DNA from: Rhizophagus clarus
Taxonomy: Eukaryota > Glomeromycota > Glomeromycetes > Glomerales > Glomeraceae
Length of the DNA stretch: 64,000 nt
Assembly (NCBI GenBank): GCA_015698045.1
Contig: BLAL01000285.1
Location: forward strand, 1,674,001-1,738,000
Direction of reading: 5' to 3'
Below are positions 22,361 through 33,468 of the stretch, in pieces (position 1 is the stretch's first letter; every line of letters begins with the position of its first letter). The notes beneath the pieces were generated by a model. That model made no database searches. It was not told where the DNA came from and worked only from the letters and a program-made list of their open reading frames with translations. The position numbers and the translations under genes were made by a program.

Positions 22361-22640
22361 GAAATTTTTTTAGGGGATATATATCGATGGATAGGTCACA
22401 TGATATATATCGATAATAATCGGACTCGTCGAGTAGTATCGATGTGGGTAAATGATGACAAATTATCAGAATTTAACTAAAATGACAAATATCGATAGAG
22501 ATGTATATCGATGGAAAGGTCACATGATATCTATCGATAATAATCAGACTCGTCGAGTAGTATTGATACGGAAAAGATGATTACTTATCAGAATTAAGCC
22601 TAAACGATAAAAGTCGAGAAAATTTCATACGATAAAAATC
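22361..22640. repeat. Left subterminal repeats of the Plavaka-type element
   Basis: Two copies of a unit of about 120-130 bp. Each has ATATCGATGG, RGGTCACATGATATC/ATATATCGATAATAATC, ACTCGTCGAGTAGTAT and TTATCAGAATT. The CGATAATAATC theme resembles repeats at the right end. Likely transposase-binding sites. Confidence 0.65.
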
Positions 22641-22820
22641 AAGAAAATTCAAACGATAAATATTGAAAATATTCATTGCGATTACTAACGTAAATTTATT
22701 TATTTATTTATAATAATAAAATTCATAATAAAATTCATAATGATAATAATTATAATTAATTATAAAATATTAGTATGCCACCTTAAAATAAAACATCACT
22801 TTCCAACCTATGAATAATTG

Positions 22821-24794
22821 CTAATCATCATAAAACAAGTCGTCATGCAACGTCATTAATGTATCATCACCTCTGAGAATTACATCTGTTTCCTCCTCCT
22901 CTTCAAAAGAGCCTGTTTTTGGGATTTCCAGAACTTCTTCCCTCAATATCTCCTGCACGTCATGTATAGTAAAATCTCCTTTTTTTTCGAATAATTCCTA
23001 ATAAAGTATTAATTCGAATTTTATCTAACTGAATAGATTTCAAATTATATAAATTGGTTTAAATAACAGCCACATACCTTAAATTTCCGATATTATCGTT
23101 CTAGAGGTTTTTTCCTGCACTCTACGTCGGGGTAGCTAGGATTCAATACTATATCGCATATCGCTGATGTATAAATATAGATATTCTGAAATGACTCGTC
23201 GGTATCAGATATTGCGGGAAATGCGAGTTTTGTTATATTTTCGATTACATTATCGTTATCATCATATAACTTATTATAACACTCTTTAACTTGTGGTAAA
23301 TTTTTCCAGCTCGTTATATCTTGCGGGCTTTTTCATTTATTACCACTTATTGATTGTAGACCGAATTCCTTAAAAATAGCGCTTTTCACTGCTGCAACGT
23401 GTACTCCTCTCATATCTTTCATTTTTCGCATGAGCTATAAAAGAAAATAAAAAATCCATAATGATAATCGAAAAATTTAAATTAAACACAACAGTTATGA
23501 TTACGATTATTAATGATAATCACCATAGAATAATGGCGTCCTAAAAATGCGTTCGTCCACTCTCTATAGCCTACTTCACGAAGATAATCAGGATAATGTT
23601 GATTTAGCCAATTTTCGAGCTCCAACTTAAAATTTTCAAAGGTAGGCCACATATGGGGTCTTTGCAATAGAAAGGTACGAAACTCAAAAAAAAAATAAAA
23701 ATTTAATTAATATTAAATTTACACTTATTTTAGTATAAAAAACATAATTAGCATATAAAATAAATTTAAAATTTTTTTTGAGTTTCGTACCTTTCTATTG
23801 CAAAGACCCCATATTATCCAGAAAGGATTTATTGCACACCGAGTTATAACCTTCCTATATTAGTGTGTGATAATAAATAATTGCAATTATGTTGTGATTT
23901 GGTGACAGATGGTATAAGAGAGAATAGCACCAGGTTTTCGTTAGAAACTTACATTGAAGACCTTTTCGCTTAGGTCAATTTTTTTCTTTTTCTCATTTTG
24001 CAACTTAATCTGGTTCTGGATCCATCCGACTTTCTCGAGCGTCTCTTTATGTAATTCATATAGAGCTCGTATTTGCCTACCTTGTTTTATAAGCATGTCC
24101 TCGCAACTTTTTCTGCTTTTAGGAGGTTGGACATTGATCTCTGGTGTTTCTTCTGCAGTTGTAGTTGACGAGCTTCTTCCATGCTCAACAGCTGGCGTGG
24201 TCAGCCTACTGCGCCGTACATTTTCTCTATTTGTTTCTGGTACAAGCGTTTCGGAATGTTCATCGCCAGCTGACGTTAATGTATTAACCCAGTAAATTGT
24301 ATTAGGTGTAATAGATGTAAACTGAAATGAAATGTTGACAATTTTCGAGTCTGGAAATTATCACTTACTTTGCTTTGATTATCTGCCGTATGTTTTGTGT
24401 TGTTTAGAAATATATTCCTTTATCCTTCAAGTATTATCTAAAAAATAAATGATTGATTATGAAAGGTTTATTAACATAATATCTAACAAATCATAATAAA
24501 TATATATGGATCATTACCTTCTGCTAGTGGTGTAGTTTGCGAAGATTCTGCTACTACTTCCATTTCTTCTTGATCACTATCTGATCCCTGGTTACTAGTA
24601 TCTGATTTTTTGGCTGTCTCTTTAGCTTGTGAACTAATAGTATCTGATTCTTTAGCAGACTCTTTAGCTTGCGAAGTATCTTTCCGCTTTACGATTTTTC
24701 TTGGGCCTTCTTGTTCATTATTATATTTGTTATTTGATTCCTGAGACTGTTTATCTTTGTTAGCTCTAGTGGAATATTTTCGTTTTTTTGGCAT
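22821..24794 (-). pseudogene. Second gene of the Plavaka-type element, unknown family, disrupted
   Basis: The minus-strand start MPKKRKYSTRANKDKQSQES at 24794 opens a basic, Ser/Lys-rich N-terminus (exon to about 24518). A later exon (about 24330-23955) contains a charged coiled-coil-like segment (LYELHKETLEKVGWIQNQ). The next exons read EGYNSVCNKSFLDN, then MWPTFENFKLELENWLNQHY (23640-23530), then MRKMKDMRGVHVAAVKSAIF (near 23420). The end is acidic (EILREEVLEIP...LFYDD, stop at 22821-22823). The predicted product is nuclear-like by its basic N-terminus. I have seen no named domain for it, though similar proteins appear in Rhizophagus. Damage: a 158-bp MITE in one exon, and at least two stops (near 23335 and at 23093-23095), the latter plausibly CAA to TAA. 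Pairing with a transposase suggests an accessory transposition or regulatory protein. Confidence 0.6.
23654..23811. mobile_element. 158-bp MITE with about 40-bp perfect inverted ends, in an exon
   Basis: Both ends read TGGGGTCTTTGCAATAGAAA inward and stay identical for about 40 bp. TA flanks both sides (23652-23653 and 23812-23813). Removing it with one TA restores the host reading frame across LDN-MWPTFE. Perfect ends imply a recent insertion of a Tc1/mariner-type (TA-targeting) MITE. Confidence 0.9.
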
Positions 24795-25084
24795 TTTTTT
24801 AAAAAAGGTTTGAAACAAATTAGTAAAAAAAGAAAGATATAAATGGTTAGACTAAAGAAGAGCGAAGAAAAATTTAGTATAAAGTGGAAAAAGGAGCGAA
24901 CGAAAAAGGATTGAAGAAGAAGCAGATGAAAAAGGATTGAAGAAGAAGCGGACGAAAAAGGATTGAAGAAGATTTGAATGTAAAATAAGGATTGAAGAAG
25001 ATTTGAATGTAAAATCAGAGATAAAAAAAGTTTAAAAAAAAGGTTGGAAAAGTATCCTATATATAAACTTTTCTAAAGTTTGAT

Positions 25085-25660
25085 AAACTATTTAGATCAG
25101 TAAAACTCGATGTGACGCATAAATAATTATAATGCATACTAATTAAATTATTATAGCGACGTGTTATTAATTGTAATGCATAATTAAAATATTATAACGA
25201 TGCATATTAGTTAATTGTACTCAAAATTAAATGGATTAAATAAGGGATAATGACGCATATTAGTTAATTGTACTCTAAAATTAAATAAATTCGAGGGATA
25301 ACAATGTATATTAGTTAATTGTAAATAAATTCGAGGGATAATGATGCATATTAATTATTTGTAAATAAATTCGAGGGATACGGTAACAATGCACATTAGT
25401 GTTAATTGTACTCTAAAATTAAATAAATTCGAGGGATAACAATATATATTAGTTAATTGTAAATAAATTTGAGGGATAACGATGCATATTAATTATTTGT
25501 AAATAAATTCAAGGGATACGGTAACAATGCACATTAGTGTTAATTGTACTCTAAAATTAAATAAATTCGAGGGATAACAATGTATATTAGTTAATTGTAA
25601 ATAAATTCAAGGGATAACGATGCATATTAATTATTTGTAAATAAATTCGAGGGATACGGT
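25085..25660. repeat. Tandem repeats (about 40-bp subunits in a 138-bp higher-order unit)
   Basis: Subunits follow AATAAATTCGAGGGATAACR with ATGCATATTAATTATTTG or ATGTATATTAGTTAATTG. A 138-bp superunit recurs (GGTAACAATGCACATTAGTG at 25382 and 25520). The array is interrupted at 25660 by the next element and resumes at 27840. It sits between the two divergent genes of the Plavaka-type element and could be a promoter or terminus-related satellite. Confidence 0.75.
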
Positions 25661-26199
25661 AGGACCCAGAAATATATATATAGGGGTCAGGTGACAAGAA
25701 AAAAATTTATTATGATCTGTACGCAAGGGTTTTTTATATGAATGGTACGCAAAATTGACACCTGATATTGAAAATCCTGCAAAAATATGCAAATAAAATT
25801 TCAGACTATCAAGAATTTAGCCGAGCTGGCTTACGAGCTAGCTTGAGCTTTTCAAGCTGCACCAGCCAGGGTCCATATAGAAAGAATTCTGCGTAGATCC
25901 TTCCTCACCTCAGCAGATCTTTGGAACTAAAAGTTTGTAGAATTCTAGATTTACAATTAAGGAATCCTTACGGATATTTATTGTTAATATTATTAATTTA
26001 TTAAATTTATTTTATATTTATTGTACATAATTTATTTATAAAATATTGGATATCATATTTTATTATTTAGTCTAATACAACTATTAGCAATAAACCGTAA
26101 AAACCAATAAAATATTCTCATTTTTTATCGTTTTATGGTCTCCATATCAGCAGTTTGCTTCCAAATAATATTAAACAAATAGGAACAATTAAAAAAGAA

Positions 26200-27368
26200 T
26201 CCAAGTTCCTAAGATTCAAGCCGTTCAAAATATGAATTTTCACCTCCGAAGATCTGAAAAATTGGTGATCTAAAAAAAAATAGTAATGAAATGAAGCTGT
26301 TAATAGCAGTTTCATTAAAAGACTATATAAAAAAATTACTAAAAAGGCTTCCTACAAAAATACATTCGTCCTAGCTCATCTAAAGAAAAAAAGAACTGAA
26401 GCCAATTTACCGAGATCCAACGCGCCTAAAAATGAAGTAAAAATGAACAGTTAATAAAAATATACAAAAATATATATATATTTATTTACTTTCCAGATTA
26501 CCACGTCCAGAGAGACTCAAAAAAATCTCCTAAAGAAAAAAAGAACGAAAAGTTAGTAATGTTCGCTAAAATACAGTAGATAATAAAAAAACATATATAT
26601 ATTTTTTACTTGTCAATATATATATATATCAAAATCTCACGTTTTCAAAGATCTAAAGTCGTGTTAAACGTCTAAAAAAAAAGGAAAACCGAATCGGTAG
26701 TACCATTTTGCTAAAAGAAATATAGTAAAAAAATAATTCCAGATTCTTACTTCACACATCTAGACCCAAAAAAAGTTGCAAGTTCCGAGCTCTGGCCAAA
26801 GATTCACGCTCCTATCCATCTTAAAAAAAAAATTATCAAAATTTCTACGTGTCCAGGCCATCTAAAATTGAAATCTATTTCTAAAAAAAGCTGTTAGTAA
26901 CAGTTCGTTGAAATAAACTTGCATCTAGGACAGTATCCAGATCGAAATACCACTAAAAATGAAATTTATAGCCACTTGGATGGTCATCATACAGTATAAC
27001 TGATAATTATTATCATTTTCTCATATTAAGTTTTTTTTTTAATCAGAAATCTACGCGATAAAGGTCCTAGCCACCTAAAAAGAGAATAAAGTCAAAACGT
27101 GTTAATAAAACGTTTCGATAAAAGAAATCAATTTAAAAAAATATATATTTCGGATCCCTTACCAAATCACCACGAGTCCAAAGATCTGGCTGCCTGAAAA
27201 AAAAAGAAAATCGAAACATTGGTAGAACGTTTTGCTAAAGAAAAATTCAAAATTCAAAATTATCCTTTATTCTACTCAGCCTAAAGAAAAACATAAAATA
27301 TAAACGTATTAGTAAACATTTCATTAAAAGAATAAATTTAAAAAAAACCTCTTTTCTTATTCCTTACC
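26200..27368 (-). repeat. Second degenerate array of microexon-like modules
   Basis: On the minus strand, about eleven acceptor-like T tracts plus AG are each followed by a short block and, in the best cases, a GTAAG-type donor. Examples: the leader exon end at 27368 (AATTTCG then GTAAGG), 27163-27193 (31 nt, contains CAGATCTTTGGACTCG, then GTAAGG) and 26411-26425 (15 nt, GCGCGTTGGATCTCG, then GTAAAT). Other blocks (near 26860, 26650, 26500, 26370) keep the acceptor and core but have lost the donor. Shared words with the other array include GGCTAGGACC, TCTTTGG and ATTTTG. Confidence 0.6.
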
Positions 27369-27555
27369 GAAATTTGTATCAAACGAAAAAGCCGTGAGAA
27401 AAGGAAAGTTATGGGAAAAGGAGAGCTGTGGGAAAAGAAAAAGCCAATAGAGAGGAAAGGGACGAAAGGGAAAGGCCTGGCAACTGGAGAGTAAGGTAAA
27501 GGGAAAGAGTAGAGGACGGAGGAAATGAGAAAAAAAAAATGGGAATGGCAATATG
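27369..27555 (-). other. Pyrimidine-rich leader of the second module array
   Basis: Strong strand asymmetry: the plus strand is purine-rich, so the minus strand is C/T-rich for about 190 nt before the first donor at 27368. Same position and polarity as the tract at 13210-13436. The apparent Pro/Phe/Leu-rich peptide is compositional. Confidence 0.45.
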
Positions 27556-28238
27556 GAAGAGTTTTGTTGAGTTAAAAAAAAATTCTTATTTTTGATCGAT
27601 CTGATTACTGTGCAATAAATATAGTATATACAGTATATGATCGGCCAAATTTAGACCAAATATACGCGAACTGAATTTCTTACATATAAAAATTTTGATG
27701 AAAAATACGCAATTTAATCACCTAACTATGAACAAAAAAATCCTGAATTATACGCAAATCAAAACCTTACACCGTCTAACTTCACTATAATGGCGACGCA
27801 TCAGTAGACCCTACCCCTATATGTATATTTCTGGGTCCTGATACGGTAACAATGCACATTAGTTAACTGAAAATATCCAATCATAGTAGTAAATGGTATC
27901 GATCTCTTTCAATTACTCAAAATTAAATAAATTATTTGAAAATTTAACAATACAAAACAATACAATTAATCGAGATATAACAATGCATATTTAATTATTG
28001 TATTCAAAAATTAAATAGATCAACAATACAATTAAGAAAAGTCTAAAAATATCTGTATTGTTTACTAATAAAACTGATCGTCGTCTACTACTAGTAAAGC
28101 TGAAATAATGAAATATATATATTACATCGTTTTTTGGTTTTGTTCAGGCAATAAATTCTGTTTTTACTAGTTTTGTTCAGGCAACAAATTCACTTTCATA
28201 AAATTTGGTTCCGTTCACTATCGCTAAAATCACTCAAA

Positions 28239-31116
28239 ATGACCTATAAATGTTCATATTGTTCATGTACTTTTTCATCAACTTATGCATTAAAACGACA
28301 TATTTCAGACAAGCATCAATATATTAACGAAGATGAAGAAGTAACCTTTCAATCAAACATGCCACACGAAGAACCTGATCTCTGGGATGATGATGATAAA
28401 GAAGTATCAAAAGTGCCATATCATGAAGAATCCGGTCTCTGGGATGATGATCTTTCAATGAAAGATGACAAATCTGAATCAAAAATAACATTAGAACAAC
28501 CCGTAGAATCTCATGAAAATTTACAAATTTCTGAAGAGTCGGATAAGGAAAGTGGAAAATTTGATGACAACGATGAGTCGGATGAGGAAAGTGGTGAATT
28601 TGATGATGACGATAATGAGGATAATGAAGTTGACTTAACATACTCGTTATCTATTGATGCTGAAGATTTTTGTGGGATCACACTAGATGATGCAATAAGA
28701 GACAAAACACATCCACCTAACACTGAATGGCCGAACGACATTTATCGTGAATTCATGGAAATTGTTATGGAATATCAATTATCTAATTCTTGCGGTGATA
28801 GAATAATTAAGTTAATCAATAAAAGCAGAAAAGAGGCCGAAAAAAACCCATTACCAATAAATACTAAGGAAGGTCGTAGATTTCTTGATGTTAACGAATT
28901 TCCTTATATGAAATTCAAAAAAGTCCTTATCACGAAATTCCAGGATAAAGATTATTCTTTTTATTATCAACCGATAATTCATGGAATTAAAGTTCTGCTT
29001 CTTCAATCCGAAATGAATGAAGAATTTGTTTTTAAGTATAAAAATCACAATACATTGATTAAGATTTATGGTGAACAATTCGAAAGTAATTAGTGGTATA
29101 TCACGGAAAATAAAATTCCTGTCGATAACAAATTATTATCGATAATAATCTACGCCGATTCTACAACTTGTGATCATCTGGGCAAAACTTCTGAACATCC
29201 TATATATATTTCACTCAGAAATATACCAAATTGGCAGCGAAATAAACCTAACACTAAAGTACTTGTTGGTTATTTGCCAAAATTGAAAGCAAAAGATAAT
29301 ACTACAAGGAATTCTGAGTCTTTCCAAAGATTACAGAGACTCGTTTTTTAAAGATGTCTCCAAATATTATTATCGCCGATAATGAATCAAAATGACATGT
29401 ATTTAGTTGTTCAAAATAAAATACATCCATTTACACCAAAATTATCAGTTATCCTTGCTGATATGGTGGAAGCAGGAGCATTTACCGCAACATATCTTCC
29501 ATCAACTTCTAAACGACCATGTTATTATTGCTTGATAAATAACGAAGATCTTAATAATATGGCATTATCTCATATTGATTTACGAACTCCAGAAAAGATG
29601 AAACTAGCTATTAGTAAGAATCAAGCAAGTGAATTTTTGATTCATAAGGAGTTTAATTATTTTTGGGATTTTGACGATTTTAATATTTATGAGGCGACTG
29701 CTTCAGATCGTATGCATTTACTCGACCTTGGAGTAACAAAGTATCTCATAGAATTTACTCGTGAATTATTACACCGAAAGGTCAGCAATAGAGCAGTAAA
29801 AGATATGGACCACAGATTGTGCGCAATCCCACGATATCCAGGCTTAATAATATTAAAAAACAGATTGGAAAATATATCTAAATTTACTGCCAATGATTAT
29901 CGTAATATAATGAAAGTGATTATTTTCGTTATAGATAATTTATACGATGATTATAAAGAAGGTGGAATACTATGTAAGAGACTGCAACATTTTTCATAAA
30001 TATTTGGTAATGTATATGAAGTTGCGTCAGGAGTCATTTACGGATACCGAGTTAACAGAATTAGAGGTAAATATCGATTATTAATTCTAAACCAAATCTT
30101 TAATTAGTATTTAATTTCAGTTTTTTAAAAATTTATTACTACTATTACTAGACGTTAATAACTGAATTCTGTCAAGAATTTGTAACGATATTTGCCAAAT
30201 ATTCTCCAAGTCGCTGTAAAATACCTAAACTTCACGTGCTTCATTATCATGTAATTCTGTCAATTTGACTTTATGGTTCGATGAATGGGATGTCAACAGA
30301 AACATACGAAACTTTGCATAAGAAGAGCGTTAAAACTCCATATCAAATGACAAATAAAAGAAATTATGTTTCACAAATGTTAACTACGGTAATGTTATAT
30401 GATCTGTTTCATCATAATCTATTTTAATCGATTAATTTAAATTTGATATGATAGGTGCGACGTCAATATTTAGCCTTGAAACAAAAAAAACCTACGATAA
30501 GGAGATCTAGTGGATTTCGAAATCTTTTATGGGAGTTCAAATTTACTGAAATTGAAACAACAGTTTCTAAAATAAAACAAGACACCGATATCCATCATCT
30601 GTATAAAGAAGGGTTTGATAACCTTCATGCAGGTTTTGAAGAGTTTTTGACGGAAAATGAGTTAGAATATGATTATGAATCTGGGCATTTTAAAATATAT
30701 TCTAGTGTAGCTATTGAATCAACTGATATTATCCGAACAGCAGGAACCTTTTATGGTAATGAATGGTTCAGTGATGTAGTAGTCTCTTCCGAAGAAACTG
30801 CGTGGTATGGAAAGGTATGATATGCTTAAAATTTTTTATTAAGATTTTTGTCATGATGACATGTTATTAACTGAATTAAATTTAGGCACTTTTATTATTG
30901 GAATTTTCTGCAAAAGGTTTAAAAGAGCCAGTAAATCTTGCTTTGTTACGATGGTATGAAGAAGTACAAGAAGAAGAGATCATATACGACTGTCCAAGAT
31001 TATGGCTAACTGATCAATATACATGTGTTTACTTAGATTCAGTTGATATGTCAGTTCACATTATACCAAGAAATAACTGTGAAAATGAATATTTTGTTAA
31101 TACGTATATTTTTTAA
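28239..31116 (+). pseudogene. Plavaka-type transposase, disrupted
   Basis: The ATG at 28239 gives MTYKCSYCSCTFSSTYALKR, a C2H2 finger (Cys-x2-Cys-x12-His-x4-His), as in other Plavaka proteins. An acidic linker and the transposase core follow: YADSTTCDHLGKTSEHPIYI and VLVGYLPKLK (29150-29290), ILADMVEAGAFTATYLPSTS with CYYCLINNED (29450-29550), and DRMHLLDLGVTKYLIEFTRE (29700-29770). The C-terminal part is FCQEFVTIFAKYSPSRCK, KIPKLHVLHYHV and further exons to a TAA at 31114. Introns at 30067-30120, 30389-30454 and 30815-30885 have normal borders. Breaks: TAG at 29091, a frame change near 29350, another near 29997, and a further stop/frame change near 30150-30270. The protein would be the DDE-type recombinase moving the host element; it is inactive in this copy. 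Confidence 0.85.
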
Positions 31117-31194
31117 GGTGTAAAATAAAATTAGATTAATATTCTTAGTATTCATTTGTATATGAGTGCGTTTTATGATTTATTAATGAAACAA

Positions 31195-31480
31195 TAAATA
31201 ATGGATTTAACTTGATTATTTTTGATAATTGTCAATATCGCAAATCATCGTTGAGATTATTTTCGATAATTGTCAATATCGCAAATCATCGTTGAGATTA
31301 TTTTCGATAATTGTCAATATCGCAAATTATCAGTGCGATTATTTTCGATAACTGTCGACATCGCAAATTATCAGTGCGATTATTTTTGATAATTGCCAAC
31401 ATCGCAAATCATCGTTGAGATTATTTTTGATAATTGTCAATATCGCAAATTATCAGTATGATTATTTTAGAAAAAGTTAA
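31195..31480. repeat. Right subterminal repeats of the Plavaka-type element
   Basis: About six copies of a 43-bp unit (GATTATTTTCGATAATTGTC followed by AATATCGCAAATCATCGTTGA), close to the right terminus at 31609. The CGATAATTRTC motif also appears, complemented, at the left end. These are probably binding sites for the transposase. Confidence 0.8.
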
Positions 31481-31611
31481 ATATCGTTGTATAATTGTGA
31501 GATAATTATCAAATATTATCACATTATGTTGATCATCGATTTATAAATACGATATTTATCGATAAAGTGATAATTATTGATGTATATCTTCTGAAAAAAT
31601 TTCCTGATGAG

Positions 31612-33417
31612 GTCAGAAGCTTTGCCATTGAGCATAGAAAAAACCATAGAAAGCCATTCCTTTAAGAAAGGGGGAGATAAAAGAGATTTATAAATATCAG
31701 GAGAAACAGCATCCATAGGTGAGTACTCAGAGCGCCACCTAGTAAGTAATGCTGATATACGCGAAGGTGGGGTAGACCTGATAGGGACTGCATTTTGAAA
31801 GTAGTTAACCACTGCATCGGAAATATCCTTTGGGTCTGTTAACAAATGAGGAGCAGTAGGATGATCGATGAAAATATGATTCAACACAATTCAGCAACGT
31901 GAACAAGAAAGTACTGAGTTGATAAAAGAAGAAATATCAGTGTCAAAATTTTGATCACAGGTTTCGATATGGACTTTGATGGTAGAATCCTGAAATTCTT
32001 TTTCTTTTAAAAGGTGTAAGCCTCTTAATGATTTAGAAGCGTGTGACAAGGTGGCAAAAAGTTGATTGAAATTATCAGTCTGGCAGGAAGATAAAGTTAA
32101 GGGTAAGACCGGGACAGCAGAAAAAATAGATTTATATAAACTAAAAATAATATTAAGTCTAGTTACATAATGAGACCATTTATGGAAATGTGAAGAAGAG
32201 AAGATACGCGGGTATTTGTGTAAGAGTCGAATAGAATAAAGGATGCGATTAAGAAAATGATAATGTTGTAATAAGGTTTCCAAATCTTTAGGAAGTTTAG
32301 GGGTATGGTCATTACCAACAGTACATGCAGGCAGGACAGCGTTAGCGCCAGCAATAATATTAGTGTGTAAATATTCACACATGCGATTAACATGCCAAGA
32401 GGCAAAGATACTGGAAGATGTATTGCAAATTTTGTCAATATGGGTAGAGAAGTCATCCCATTGAGAGGGTGTAACAGAGTCAAACAAAAAAATATAATGA
32501 GAACGCCGTTTAAGCTGTCGAGCACGAGCCAACTTAATGGAAGAAAATAAAAAGGAATGATCATAATAGGTGGTAACAGGATTATGATCAGAAAAATTAA
32601 TGTCACGCATGTTAAAAATGACTGAAGTAAGTAAAAACGTTTGAGAAGGGGATACGACCACACATAATCTATGTGGGAAATGATGTCAGCGCGATGAAAA
32701 GTGCCTAGGAAAACAGAAAAATTAACAGGGGTATAATCAACGTAGCCATTTGATAAAAGAAAATTGAAAAGGCGGTAAATACATTTAGAAGCAATTTGAG
32801 GTTGATTAAAAAATATAGGATAAAGTGATCTAGGTGCATATTAAAATCGCCACAAACAGCGTGATAGAAACCTAGCCTTTTAGCATCCGATAAGGCTTGA
32901 ATTAAAAGGTCTATTGTGTCATCGCACAAGGCTTGATCAGAGGTGGGATGGATGTAAACAACAAAAATACGCAGCTTAATATTACCTTTAAAGTATAGGT
33001 CAACAGAAAGCAAGCGGGAAGATAGGAATGTATATGTGTGAACATGAGAGGCCAATAAAGAGGGAAACCCCACAGAAGAGCGAACGTGTTAGGAGGTATC
33101 CAAAATAGAAGAAAAAACAGTGTAGTTAGAGAGGCGTTTAGATAAAAAGTGCATTTGTTTAAGATGTAAATGGGTGTCAACGACCCCACCAAAGGAGATC
33201 TGTTTGAAAGAAAAGAAATTGTTTAACAATTCTATTTTGTTTTGAGAGTGCATTTTTAACCATTAATGTTAAAAGAGGAGATATTAAAGGAATTAAAGGG
33301 GAAAGGTGATAAGGAGTTAGAAGAAAATAAGGAATCATGTAAAGAAAGATTTTCTATATCTATAGGGTTGGGAGAATTTTGAACGAAAGAATCATAATTA
33401 AAATTATTGTTTGTCAT
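31612..33417 (-). pseudogene. LINE copy C, piece 2: endonuclease half of ORF2
   Basis: The ORF2 start lies at 33417 (ATG in the same context as copies A and F). APE-endonuclease motifs follow in minus-strand order but in different frames: VVDTHLHLKQ-like near 33180, VVYIHPTSDQ near 32940, GDFNMHLDH near 32850, and NFSDHNPVTTYYD near 32590. The segment linking to the RT follows (FNMRDINF..., HIDKICNTSSSIF), ending at 31612 where the Plavaka-type element interrupts it. Several frameshifts. The rest of this ORF2 is at 21130-22354. Confidence 0.85.
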
Positions 33418-33468
33418 TAAAGTACAATGATAAAATCAGACAGGGAAATATATAAGGGGAAAGGAGAA

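Larger units (their letters stand above)
25661..27839 (-). mobile_element. TIR element with 8-bp duplication and microexon-like array
   Basis: Ends AGGACCCAGAAATATATATA and, complemented, AGGACCCAGAAATATACATA; similarity runs for 27 bp with one mismatch. The flanks carry the perfect 8-bp duplication GATACGGT (25653-25660 and 27840-27847), and the target unit is intact elsewhere in the array. Subterminal TACGCAAA repeats are present at both ends. Superfamily is uncertain: an 8-bp duplication suggests hAT or P-like, but the AGGACCC end is not typical. No transposase is encoded. The interior shares the modular splice-like array and pyrimidine-rich leader with the CACTA-ended element at 10913-13635, though the ends are unrelated. 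Confidence 0.85.
22355..31609 (+). mobile_element. Plavaka-type DNA transposon (CATCAGG termini), 9.3 kb, inserted in LINE copy C
   Basis: Left end CATCAGGAAATTTTTT and right end its exact 16-bp complement, with imperfect similarity further in (GATATAYATC). The 2-bp duplication AG (22353-22354 and 31610-31611) is confirmed by other LINE copies, in which the split sequence is continuous. The element carries a Plavaka-like transposase (+, 28239-31116) and a second multi-exon gene on the opposite strand (22821-24794). The 5' ends of the two genes face each other across 3.4 kb of tandem repeats and a nested element. Plavaka belongs to the CACTA-Mirage-Chapaev group, where short duplications are usual. 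Both genes are now broken, so this copy is non-autonomous. Confidence 0.85.
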
